Shown here: positions 34,766 to 42,617 of the stretch, in pieces
How positions within the stretch are numbered: the first letter of the stretch is position 1
How the letters are laid out: the number at the start of each line of letters is the position of its first letter
Assembly (NCBI RefSeq): GCF_006782915.1
Contig: NZ_VCNP01000056.1
Span: 1-64,000, forward strand
DNA length: 64,000 nt
Reading direction: 5' to 3'
From: Streptomyces calvus
GTDB taxonomy: Bacteria; Actinomycetota; Actinomycetes; Streptomycetales; Streptomycetaceae
Notes under the pieces: generated by a model
What the model was told of the DNA's origin: nothing
The model's database searches: none
The model's input: the letters and a program-made list of their open reading frames with translations, nothing else
Program-made: the position numbers and the translations under genes

Positions 34766-34782
34766 GCATGAGGGTAGCAGCG
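34739..34782. promoter_or_regulatory. Divergent EamA/MocR promoters and direct-repeat operator
   Basis: Direct repeats GGTAGTAGCG (34739-34748) and GGTAGCAGCG (34773-34782) flank the interlocked starts. AGTAGCGCTACT (34742-34753) is a perfect palindrome. TACTCT (34750-34755) lies 8 nt before the MocR ATG. TACCCT on the minus strand (34776-34771) lies 5 nt before the EamA ATG. MocR-type regulators usually bind direct repeats. Confidence 0.6.
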
Positions 34783-36236
34783 TCGGTGACCTGGCGGACA
34801 AGCTGCGAGAAGAGCTGGACTGCTACTCTCCGGGTGGGAAGCTCCCGTCGAGTCGGGCCCTGGTGGAGCGGTTCCGGGTGAGTCCGGTGACCGTGTCCCG
34901 GGCGCTGGCGCAGCTCGCCGCCGAGGGCCTGGTGGTCACCCGCCCCGGCGCCGGCGCCTTCCGCGCCCAGCCCCGCCCCCAGGCCGCGGCCGCGGGCGAC
35001 ACCTCCTGGCAGGAGGTGGCCCTCAGCGCGGACGGCGCCGCCGACGTCGTACCCCGCTCCGTGGACGCCTCGGGAGTGCTGGTCTCGCTGGCCGCGCCGC
35101 CGCCCGGCGTCATCGAGTTCAACGGCGGCTATCTGCACCCCTGCCTGCAACCGGAGCGGGCGATGGCGGCGGCGCTGTCCCGGGCCGGGCGCCGGCCGGG
35201 CGCCTGGGGGCGGCCGCCCATGGAGGGCCTGCCGGAGCTGCGCGAGTGGTTCGCGCGCCAGATCGGCGGACCGGTCACGGCGGCGGGCGTGCTGGTCACC
35301 TCGGGCGGCCAGTCCGCGCTGACCACCGCCCTGCGCGCGCTCGCCCCGCCGGGCGCCCCCGTGCTCGTGGAGTCGCCCACCTACCCCGGCATGCTGGCCA
35401 TCGCCCGCGCGGCCGGACTGCGCCCGGTGCCCGTCCCGGTGGACGCGGACGGCGTACGGCCCGCGCTGCTCGCCGACGCGTTCAAGGCGACCGGCGCCCG
35501 GGTCCTGGTCTGCCAGCCGCTGTTCCAGAACCCGACCGGGGCCGTGCTCGCTCCGGAGCGGCGCGGCGAGGTGCTGCGCATCGCCCGGGAGGCGGGTGCC
35601 TTCGTGGTCGAGGACGACTTCGTGCGGCGGCTGGTGCACGAGGACGCCGGTCCGCTGCCGCGCCCGCTCGCCGCCGACGACCCCGACGGGGTCGTGGTGC
35701 ACGTCTGCTCGCTCACCAAGGCCACCTCGCCCAGCTTCCGGGTGAGCGCCCTGGTCGCGCACGGGCCGGTGCTGGAGCGGCTGCGGGCCATCCAGGTCGT
35801 GGACACCTTCTTCGTGCCACGGCCGTTGCAGGAGGCCACGCTGGAACTGGTCGGCTCGCCGGCCTGGCCGCGCCATCTGCGCGCGGTCTCGGCCGCGTTG
35901 CGCTCCCGCCGGGAGGCGATGACCGCCGCGCTCCGCCTGCACCTGCCCGAACCGGCCCTGCCGCACGTGCCGTCCGGCGGCTACCACCTGTGGCTGCGGC
36001 TGCCGGACGGCACCTCCGAGTCCGCGCTGACCGCGGCGGCCCTGCGCGCGGGCGTCGCCGTCACCCCCGGCCGCCCCTACTTCAGCGCCGAACCACCGGC
36101 CGGACACCTGCGCCTCAGCTTCGCCGCGGTGGCGGGCACGGGCGAGATCGAGGAGGGCGTACGGCGGCTGCGCACGGCCTTCGACGACCTGCCCGGCCGC
36201 CCGGGACAACGGGCCGGCGCCCACCGCCCCGGATAA
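34764..36236 (+). CDS. MocR-family PLP-dependent regulator
   Basis: A 490-residue fusion of a GntR winged helix-turn-helix (about residues 5-75, GGKLPSSRALVERFRVSPVT) with a fold-type I aminotransferase domain from about 110. The PLP Lys319 lies in CSLTKATSPSFR, and VFQNPTG-type cofactor contacts occur as CQPLFQNPTGAVL. GabR, PdxR and TauR are members. It starts in the same CATG as the EamA transporter, so it probably regulates that exporter and itself in response to an amino compound bound to PLP. No ribosome site precedes the ATG. Confidence 0.88.
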   Translation: MHEGSSVGDLADKLREELDCYSPGGKLPSSRALVERFRVSPVTVSRALAQLAAEGLVVTRPGAGAFRAQPRPQAAAAGDTSWQEVALSADGAADVVPRSVDASGVLVSLAAPPPGVIEFNGGYLHPCLQPERAMAAALSRAGRRPGAWGRPPMEGLPELREWFARQIGGPVTAAGVLVTSGGQSALTTALRALAPPGAPVLVESPTYPGMLAIARAAGLRPVPVPVDADGVRPALLADAFKATGARVLVCQPLFQNPTGAVLAPERRGEVLRIAREAGAFVVEDDFVRRLVHEDAGPLPRPLAADDPDGVVVHVCSLTKATSPSFRVSALVAHGPVLERLRAIQVVDTFFVPRPLQEATLELVGSPAWPRHLRAVSAALRSRREAMTAALRLHLPEPALPHVPSGGYHLWLRLPDGTSESALTAAALRAGVAVTPGRPYFSAEPPAGHLRLSFAAVAGTGEIEEGVRRLRTAFDDLPGRPGQRAGAHRPG

Positions 36237-36280
36237 CGGGTCGACGCCCCGCCGCCCGCCGCGATAACGGGTCGACGCCC
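36203..36280 (+). repeat. Three imperfect 20-bp repeats
   Basis: Copies at 36203, 36230 and 36261 share AACGGG and CGACGCCC or a close variant. They cover the 3' end of the MocR gene and the gap before the GNAT gene. Role unknown; the third copies may be recent duplication. Confidence 0.7.
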
Positions 36281-36307
36281 GGCCGTCCGGCCTGCGACCA
36301 TCCCGCC

Positions 36308-36745
36308 ATGACCGACACACCGCGCCTGCCCGAGGGCTACGACATCTCCGCCGACCCGGCCCGCATCGACGCCGCACGGGTGCACCGGTGGCTGTCCACC
36401 GACGCGTACTGGGCCCTGGGCCGCTCCCGCGAGAGGCAGGACCTGGCGATCGCCGGATCGCTCAACTTCGGTGTGTACGAGGCGGTTTCGGGCGAGCAGG
36501 TGGCGTACGCGCGGGTCGTCACCGACCGGGCGACCTTCGCCTGGCTGTGCGACGTGTACGTCGACCGGTCGGTGCGGGGCAAGGGGCTCGGCACGGGCCT
36601 GGTGGCGGCCGTACGGGACGAGGTGCGGGGGTACGGGGTCAAGCGCGTCGTGCTCGCCACGCACGACGCGCACGGCGTCTACGCCGAGCTGGGCTTCCGC
36701 CCGCTGGACCGGCCCGACCAGTGGATGGCGCTGCTGTTCGAGTGA
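36308..36745 (+). CDS. GNAT-family N-acetyltransferase
   Basis: A 145-residue GNAT enzyme with the acetyl-CoA loop VRGKGLGTGLVAAV near residue 97 and the preceding strand LCDVYVDRSVRG. It closely fits the small amino-acid or amine N-acetyltransferases. The ATG at 36308 lacks a strong ribosome site. It lies 71 bp after the MocR gene on the same strand. Substrate unknown. Confidence 0.85.
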   Translation: MTDTPRLPEGYDISADPARIDAARVHRWLSTDAYWALGRSRERQDLAIAGSLNFGVYEAVSGEQVAYARVVTDRATFAWLCDVYVDRSVRGKGLGTGLVAAVRDEVRGYGVKRVVLATHDAHGVYAELGFRPLDRPDQWMALLFE

Positions 36746-36874
36746 GCGCGGCGGTCCGGTGTCCCGGGTGACGCGATCCCCGCGTCCTTACCAGCGAGTA
36801 AGGCCCGTGGCACCTGGAGTGACGGGCCCGCGACACCTCTTGACCGCCACCCTCCGGCGCCCGACCATCGCCGC

Positions 36875-37468
36875 ATGGCACTTCGGGTCACCTTTGTCGC
36901 CGCCGCGGGGAGCTCCTCGGCGCTCGCCGAGCGGTTCGAGGACGCCCGGCCGCTGGACCGGGCCGGCTGGAACGAGGTGCAACAGGTCGCGCACGAGCTG
37001 CTGCCGCTCGCGGCGGCCGACCTGCGCTACTGCTCCCCGGCCCCGCGCAGCCGCGCCACCGGCGACGGCCTCGGCTACGCACCGCTGGTGCAACTCGCCC
37101 TGCGGGACTGCGACATGGGCCGGTGGCGGGGGCTGACGCTGGGCGAGGCGATGGCCCGGGAGCCTCAGGCCGTGGACGCCTGGCTCGCCGACCCGTGCTC
37201 CGCCCCGTACGGCGGTGAGTCGCTGCCGGACTTCATCGGCCGTGTCGGCGGCTGGCTCGACACCCGGCCGGTGGAGGACGGCTGCCGGGTCGTCGCCGTG
37301 GCCGAGCCGTCGGTGATCCGCGCGGCCCTGGTCTATGTGCTCAAGGCGCCGCCCGCCACGTACTGGAGCATCGACGTCCGCTCACTGTCGACGATCACCG
37401 TCGCCGGGCGGGCGGGCCGCTGGAACCTGCGCCTGGAAGGGGCCGGCGCTCAGCCGACGCGGGCGTAG
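36875..37468 (+). CDS. Histidine-phosphatase-fold protein lacking catalytic histidines
   Basis: A 197-residue protein with the phosphoglycerate-mutase-like fold (SPAPRSRATGDGLG, GLTLGEAMAREPQAVDAWL). The catalytic RHG near the N terminus reads AAAGSS (VTFVAAAGSSSALAERF), and the second histidine of the usual HG near the C terminus is replaced in VAVAEPSVIRAAL. It is therefore probably not a phosphatase but a binding or regulatory relative. Its 3' end overlaps the convergent DUF6314 gene by 19 bp. Confidence 0.75.
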   Translation: MALRVTFVAAAGSSSALAERFEDARPLDRAGWNEVQQVAHELLPLAAADLRYCSPAPRSRATGDGLGYAPLVQLALRDCDMGRWRGLTLGEAMAREPQAVDAWLADPCSAPYGGESLPDFIGRVGGWLDTRPVEDGCRVVAVAEPSVIRAALVYVLKAPPATYWSIDVRSLSTITVAGRAGRWNLRLEGAGAQPTRA

Positions 37469-37932
37469 TCGGTGACGAGCTCCAGGTCCTTCGCGGGGCC
37501 GCGCACCCGCCAGACCGCCCGCCAGTGGCCCGCGCCGAGAACGGTGAACTCGCCCCGGTAGAGGTCGGCGGAGCAGGGATGGTCGGCGACGTGCCGGCCG
37601 GTGCCGAGGTCCAGGTCGTGGAAGGGGCGGCCGTCCGCGAACCGCACGTCCGCCGTGCCGCCGGGTCCGGGCAGGAAGCGCAGGGTGCGCTCGGCGGGCC
37701 GGGTCACGCCCCGCCAGGTGAACGCGCCGGACTCGTGGTGCAGCAGACCGCCGCCCTCCAGCGGCCCGAAGTCGACGGTTCCCGTGAAGCGTCCCCGGTC
37801 GCCGCTCGCCAGGTCCCGCACGCTGCGCTCCGCCCGCCACCTTCCGCTCAGGTAGTCCAGTGCATCGGGCACTGGCCAGAACTCGCCCATCCCGTCCCGC
37901 TTTCCGTGCCGGTTCGCCGGTGCACGACCCAT
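37450..37932 (-). CDS. DUF6314 family protein
   Basis: A 160-residue soluble protein of lipocalin/FABP-like predicted type (DALDYLSGRWRAERSVRD, LHHESGAFTWRG, GRPFHDLDLGTG), matching DUF6314. Function unknown. The ATG at 37932 is chosen because AGGAG lies 7 nt upstream; an internal ATG at 37890 has a poorer site. It is divergent from the arabinofuranosidase gene. Confidence 0.75.
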   Translation of the reverse strand: MGRAPANRHGKRDGMGEFWPVPDALDYLSGRWRAERSVRDLASGDRGRFTGTVDFGPLEGGGLLHHESGAFTWRGVTRPAERTLRFLPGPGGTADVRFADGRPFHDLDLGTGRHVADHPCSADLYRGEFTVLGAGHWRAVWRVRGPAKDLELVTDYARVG

Positions 37933-37962
37933 TGACGTGCTCCTGCCTCCTCCCTATCTTGC

Positions 37963-37999
37963 CGTTCGAAGTGTTGACCAATGGTCGATATTTCGAACG
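37963..37999. promoter_or_regulatory. 37-bp nested palindrome upstream of GH51 gene
   Basis: CGTTCGAA (37963-37970) and TTCGAACG (37992-37999) form the outer arms; GACCA and TGGTC (37976-37986) form an inner palindrome with the same centre at 37981. The exact symmetry fits a two-site operator, for example for a LacI-type sugar repressor, shared with the divergent DUF6314 gene. Confidence 0.55.
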
Positions 38000-38047
38000 A
38001 GGGTGGTGCCCCCGTGCCACCCACTCCTACAGAGCCGCGGAGCATCC

Positions 38048-40537
38048 ATGTCACGCACCGCCCGAAGCCGCACCCGCCTCAGACTCGGTCTCACCGCCAC
38101 CGCCCTGCTGACGGCCGCCGCCCTCGTCCCCGCGCCCGCGCACGCCGAGGACGTCGCCGACTACACGATCACCGTCGACCCGGCCGCCGAGGGCGCGCGG
38201 ATCGACGACACGATGTACGGCGTCTTCTTCGAGGACATCAACCGGGCCGCCGACGGCGGCCTGTACGCCGAACTCGTGCAGAACCGGTCCTTCGAGTACT
38301 CCACCGCCGACAACGGCTCCTACACGCCGCTGACCTCCTGGTCGGTGACCGGCACCGCGGAGGTGGTGAACGACTCGGGCCGGCTCAACGAGCGCAACCG
38401 CAACTACCTCTCCCTGGGCGCCGGTTCGTCGGTGACGAACGCCGGCTACAACACCGGCGTCCGGGTGGAGAAGGGCAAGCGGTACGACTTCTCGGTGTGG
38501 GCGCGCGCCGCGAGCGGCACCACGCTCACCGTCTCCCTGAAGGACGCCGCGGGCGCGCTGGCCACCACCCGCCAGGTCGCCGTCGAGGGCGGCTGGGCCC
38601 AGTACGAGGCCACGTTCACCGCGGCCCGCACCAGCAACCGCGGGCGGCTCACCGTCGCCGCCACGGACGCCGCCGCCCTCGACATGGTGTCGCTGTTCCC
38701 GCGCGACACCTACAAGAACCAGCCCAACGGGCTGCGCAAGGACCTCGCCGAGAAGATCGCCGCGCTGAAGCCCGGCTTCGTCCGCTTCCCCGGCGGCTGC
38801 CTGGTCAACACCGGCTCCATGGAGGACTACAGCGAGGCCAGTGGCTGGCAGCGCAAGCGCTCCTACCAGTGGAAGGACACGATCGGCCCGGTCGAGGAGC
38901 GCGCCACCAACGCCAACTTCTGGGGCTACAACCAGAGCTACGGCCTCGGCTACTACGAGTACTTCCGCTTCGCCGAGGACATCGGCGCCATGCCGCTGCC
39001 CGTCGTCCCGGCCCTGGTCACCGGCTGCGGCCAGAACCGGGCCACCGACGACGAGGCGCTGCTGAAGCGGCACATCCAGGACACTCTCGACCTCATCGAG
39101 TTCGCCAACGGCCCGGCGACCTCCACATGGGGCAAGGTCCGCGCGCAGATGGGCCACCCCAAGCCCTTCCACCTGACCCACATCGGGGTCGGCAACGAGG
39201 AGAACCTCCCGAGGGAGTTCTTCGCCCGCTTCGAGAGGTTCCGGGCCGCCATCAAGGCCGAGTACCCGGACATCACCGTGATCTCCAACTCCGGCCCGGA
39301 CGACTCCGGTACGACCTTCGACACCGCCTGGCAGCTCAACCGCGAGGGCAGGGTCGACATGGTCGACGAGCACTACTACAACAGCCCGCAGTGGTTCCTG
39401 CAGAACAACGACCGCTACGACTCCTACGACCGCGGCGGCCCGAAGGTCTTCCTCGGCGAGTACGCCTCCCAGGGCAACGCCTGGAAGAACGGCCTGGCCG
39501 AAGCGGCGTTCATGACCGGTCTCGAGCGCAACGCGGACATCGTGAAGCTCGCCTCGTACGCGCCGCTGCTCGCCAACGAGGACTACGTCCAGTGGTCGCC
39601 GGACATGATCTGGTTCAACAACCACGCCTCCTGGGGCTCGGCCAACTACGAGGTCCAGAAGCTGTTCATGACCAACGTCGGCGACCGCGTGGTCCCGTCG
39701 CGGGCGAGCACCACCCCGGACGTCAGCGGCCCGATCACGGGTTCCGTCGGCCTGTCGACGTGGGCGACCAGCGCCGCGTACGACGACGTGAGGGTCACCT
39801 CCGCGGACGGCTCGACGCTGCTGAGCGACGACTTCTCCGGTGACGCCTCGCGGTGGACCCACAGCGGAGGCGGCAGCTGGAGCGTCCGGGACGGGCAGTA
39901 CGTCCAGACCGACGAGGCGGCCGAGAACACCCTGGTGACGGCCGGCGACCCGGCCTGGCACGACTACGACCTGCACGTGCGAGCCACCAAGAAGTCCGGC
40001 AAGGAGGGCTTCCTCGTCGCCTTCGGCGTCAAGGACACCGGCAACCACTACTGGTGGAACCTCGGCGGCTGGAACAACACCCAGTCCGCCGTCGAGCAGT
40101 CCGTGGACGGCGGCAAGTCGACGCTGATCTCCAGGGCCGGGTCGATCGAGACGGGCCGCGCCTACGACATCGACATCACGGTGCGCGGCCGCCAGGTCAC
40201 CCTCTACCTCGACGGCGAGGAGTGGGGCAGCTTCACCGACGACAAGCCGGCCGAGCCGTTCCGCCAGGTGGTCACCGAGGACGAGCGCACCGGCGACCTG
40301 ATCGTCAAGGTGGTCAACGCCCAGCCGGCCGAGGCCCGCACGGCGATCGACCTCGGCGGCGCCCGGGTCGGCTCCAGCGCCCGGGTGACCACGCTGGCCG
40401 CCGACGCGGACGCGGTGAACACCGAGACGGACACGCCGGTCAGCCCGGTCACGTCCACCTTCCGCGGCGTCGCGGACGAGTTCACGTACACGTTCCCGGC
40501 GCACTCGGTGACGTTCCTGAGGATCGCGCGGCGGTAG
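38048..40537 (+). CDS. Secreted GH51 alpha-L-arabinofuranosidase with carbohydrate-binding domain
   Basis: An 829-residue exported enzyme that removes arabinose from arabinan or arabinoxylan. It has a signal peptide to about residue 33 (LTAAALVPAPAHA), an N-terminal CBM4-type jelly-roll insert (about 60-225), and the GH51 barrel with acid/base Glu384 in GVGNEEN and nucleophile Glu471 in FLGEYAS. A C-terminal LamG/CBM66-like domain follows (about 590-740, TGNHYWWNLGGWNN), then the GH51 C-terminal beta domain. A 19-bp terminator follows. The upstream palindrome suggests sugar-responsive control. Confidence 0.92.
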   Translation: MSRTARSRTRLRLGLTATALLTAAALVPAPAHAEDVADYTITVDPAAEGARIDDTMYGVFFEDINRAADGGLYAELVQNRSFEYSTADNGSYTPLTSWSVTGTAEVVNDSGRLNERNRNYLSLGAGSSVTNAGYNTGVRVEKGKRYDFSVWARAASGTTLTVSLKDAAGALATTRQVAVEGGWAQYEATFTAARTSNRGRLTVAATDAAALDMVSLFPRDTYKNQPNGLRKDLAEKIAALKPGFVRFPGGCLVNTGSMEDYSEASGWQRKRSYQWKDTIGPVEERATNANFWGYNQSYGLGYYEYFRFAEDIGAMPLPVVPALVTGCGQNRATDDEALLKRHIQDTLDLIEFANGPATSTWGKVRAQMGHPKPFHLTHIGVGNEENLPREFFARFERFRAAIKAEYPDITVISNSGPDDSGTTFDTAWQLNREGRVDMVDEHYYNSPQWFLQNNDRYDSYDRGGPKVFLGEYASQGNAWKNGLAEAAFMTGLERNADIVKLASYAPLLANEDYVQWSPDMIWFNNHASWGSANYEVQKLFMTNVGDRVVPSRASTTPDVSGPITGSVGLSTWATSAAYDDVRVTSADGSTLLSDDFSGDASRWTHSGGGSWSVRDGQYVQTDEAAENTLVTAGDPAWHDYDLHVRATKKSGKEGFLVAFGVKDTGNHYWWNLGGWNNTQSAVEQSVDGGKSTLISRAGSIETGRAYDIDITVRGRQVTLYLDGEEWGSFTDDKPAEPFRQVVTEDERTGDLIVKVVNAQPAEARTAIDLGGARVGSSARVTTLAADADAVNTETDTPVSPVTSTFRGVADEFTYTFPAHSVTFLRIARR

Positions 40538-40542
40538 CGGAC

Positions 40543-40585
40543 GCGGGAGCGGGCCGCCGTCCGGGAGACGGCGGCCCGCTCCCGC
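40543..40585. terminator. Perfect 19-bp hairpin terminator
   Basis: Arms 40543-40561 and 40567-40585 are exact complements around the loop CGGGA. It lies between the convergent GH51 and DoxX genes; no T-run on either side, as is usual in Streptomyces. Confidence 0.85.
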
Positions 40586-40604
40586 GCAGGCCGTGCGGGG
40601 CGCG

Positions 40605-41159
40605 TCAGTGGCGCAGCAGCAGGGTGGCGCCGGCCAGCACGGCGCCGAGCACGACGGCGGCGACGCCGTGGGCGAGGCGGTGCGGGCGCAGCGGCGGAAC
40701 CAGCCGGTCCGCGGCGATCCGGCCGGGGCCGGTCAGGGCGAGCGCCACCGCGGCCAGGGCGATGAGGATCTCGTACTCCACGCCCTCCGGAGCGAAGAAG
40801 CCGCCGCCCCACTTGACGGCGAGCGCGTTGACCAGCGTGCCGGCGACGGCCGCGGCGGCGAGCGGGGTGAGCAGGCCGAGGGCGAGGCCGAGCCCGCCGA
40901 GGGTCTCGGTCAGCCCGGCGACGACGGCGAACGTCTCGGGCGCCGGGTAGCCGACGGACGCGAAGAACATCCCGGTGCCCTCGATGCCGCCGCCGCCGAA
41001 CCAGCCGAACAGCTTCTGGGTGCCGTGCGCGGCGATGATCAGGCCGAGCGCGAGACGCAGCACCAGCAGGCCGATGTCGTAGGCCCGGGCGGGCGCGGCG
41101 TGGGCGTCCTGGCCGGTCGTGGCCGTGGGGCGGGTCAGGGTCGAGGCGGGACGGCTCAT
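40605..41159 (-). CDS. DoxX family membrane protein
   Basis: A 184-residue protein with four helices and the DoxX signature (LVLRLALGLIIAAHGTQKLF, then ETLGGLGLALGLLTPLAA). DoxX proteins associate with quinone or thiol redox partners and are often induced by oxidative or thiol stress. GAGGAG lies 5-6 nt before the ATG at 41159. A perfect CTTGAAGCTTCAAG palindrome 72 bp upstream of the start is a probable repressor site. Confidence 0.85.
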   Translation of the reverse strand: MSRPASTLTRPTATTGQDAHAAPARAYDIGLLVLRLALGLIIAAHGTQKLFGWFGGGGIEGTGMFFASVGYPAPETFAVVAGLTETLGGLGLALGLLTPLAAAAVAGTLVNALAVKWGGGFFAPEGVEYEILIALAAVALALTGPGRIAADRLVPPLRPHRLAHGVAAVVLGAVLAGATLLLRH

Positions 41160-41230
41160 GGGGACTCCTCGTGAGGGGACGGCGGGGACGGTGGGCGCCC
41201 GGTGGGTGGGGGTGGCGGCACCACGGAAAT

Positions 41231-41244
41231 CTTGAAGCTTCAAG
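41231..41244. promoter_or_regulatory. Perfect 14-bp palindrome upstream of doxX-like gene
   Basis: CTTGAAGCTTCAAG, a form typical of MarR/HxlR-family operators. It covers the stop codon region of the adjacent MFS gene. A related CTTGAAAGTTGAAAC lies nearby on the minus strand inside that gene's end (41265-41279). Confidence 0.5.
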
Positions 41245-42484
41245 TTAAGCGATGACCCGTCCCTGTTTCAACTTTCAAGCAATGGTCCCGGCGGGGCAGC
41301 AGCAGCGGGGTCGCCAGCAGGAGAACACCGGCCAGGCCGATGGCCGTACGCAGGCCCAGCAGCCCGCCGAGCACACCCCAGACGGCCGTCAGCAGCGCGG
41401 TCGTGGCCCTGACCGTCACCGTCCACGCGGTCAGCGTGCGGGCGACCCGGCCGGTCGCGGTGCGTTCGAGGCGGTAGGTGGCGCAGACGGGGTTGAACAC
41501 GCCGCAGCAGAGGATGAGCCCGGCCTCGACGCCCGCCACCAGCAGCAGCCCGCCGGTGCCAGGACCCGGAAAGGCCAGGCCGACGGGCCAGAGCGTGCGC
41601 AGCGTCCCGGCCGTCACAAGGACCCGGTGCTGCCCGAACCGGGTCACCAGCGGCCGGGCCAGGCGCGCGCCGACCAGCCCGCCGACCGAAGGCGCGGCGA
41701 AGGCGAGGCCGTACTGCCACGGCGCGACACCGAGCCGGCCGAGCAGCAGCACGGCCAGCAGCGGCGAGGCGGCCGTCACCAGGCCGTTGAACAGGGCCGT
41801 GTGCAGGAGCAGCGGACGCAGTGTCGCGTCGGCGAGGACGTACCGCCAGCCGTCGAGCAGGTCACCGGCCCGCATGCGCGGCGCCGCCCGGCGCCCAGGC
41901 GGCGCTTCGTGCCCGCCCGTCGCGCGGATGCCGAGGGCCGACAGCAGATGGCTGACGGCGTCGGCCACCACCGTCGCCACCGGACCGAGCAGCCCGGTCA
42001 CCGCCCCGCCGAGCGGCGGTCCGACGACCGTGGCCGTCCAGGCCGTCGACTCGAACCGGGCGTTGGCGACGAGCAGGTCCTCGGGCGGCAGCAGCGACTT
42101 CAGGTAGGCGCCGGAGGCCGCGCGGAAGACGATGTCGGACGCCGCGACCACCACCGAGACCAGCAGCAGCTGGACGAAGGTGAGCACGCCCAGCGCGAAC
42201 GCGGCGGCGACCGTCAGCAGCGCCGCGCACCGCACCAGATCCGTCGCGATCAGCACCGGCCGCTTGCGGCGGAACTCCACCCACGGGCCGAGCGGCACCG
42301 CCACGGCCGCGCCCGCCGCCGCCCCCACGGCGGAGAGTGTGGCCACCTCGGCCGGAGAGGCGTGCAGCACCTGGAGCGCGATCAGCGGGAACGCCCCGAA
42401 GGCCAGCCAGGTGCCCAGCGCGCTGGTCCCGTACGCCGCCCAGAGCCATCCGAACCGCCGCCCCAGCCGGTACCCGCTCCGCAT
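41240..42484 (-). CDS. MFS transporter
   Basis: A 414-residue major-facilitator protein with 12 predicted helices (WLWAAYGTSALGTWLAFGAF first; conserved loop EFRRKRPVLIATDLVRC). It belongs to the antibiotic/macrolide-exporter-like branch. The ATG at 42484 follows GAGGGGCGG. It is divergent from a LysR gene, with a 25-bp palindrome between them, so it is probably a regulated efflux pump. Its end overlaps the doxX operator. Confidence 0.86.
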   Translation of the reverse strand: MRSGYRLGRRFGWLWAAYGTSALGTWLAFGAFPLIALQVLHASPAEVATLSAVGAAAGAAVAVPLGPWVEFRRKRPVLIATDLVRCAALLTVAAAFALGVLTFVQLLLVSVVVAASDIVFRAASGAYLKSLLPPEDLLVANARFESTAWTATVVGPPLGGAVTGLLGPVATVVADAVSHLLSALGIRATGGHEAPPGRRAAPRMRAGDLLDGWRYVLADATLRPLLLHTALFNGLVTAASPLLAVLLLGRLGVAPWQYGLAFAAPSVGGLVGARLARPLVTRFGQHRVLVTAGTLRTLWPVGLAFPGPGTGGLLLVAGVEAGLILCCGVFNPVCATYRLERTATGRVARTLTAWTVTVRATTALLTAVWGVLGGLLGLRTAIGLAGVLLLATPLLLPRRDHCLKVETGTGHRLT

Positions 42485-42580
42485 CCCGCCGCCCCTCGCC
42501 ACCCGTCCGCACGACCGATCCGCGATCGGGAGCATCAAAACGAGCGCCGCGCCCGGGGATCAAACAACCGCGGGAGCGCC

Positions 42581-42611
42581 CGGACACAACCGGTGGTTGT
42601 GTCCGTAGGGT
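42581..42611 (+). promoter_or_regulatory. 25-bp palindrome and leaderless LysR promoter
   Basis: CGGACACAACC (42581-42591) and GGTTGTGTCCG (42595-42605) are perfect 11-bp arms around GGT. TAGGGT (42606-42611) follows immediately and lies 6 nt before the LysR ATG. A half-site ACAACCG lies at about 42564. This is a strong candidate for LysR binding controlling itself and the MFS gene. Confidence 0.55.
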
Positions 42612-42617
42612 GCCGTC

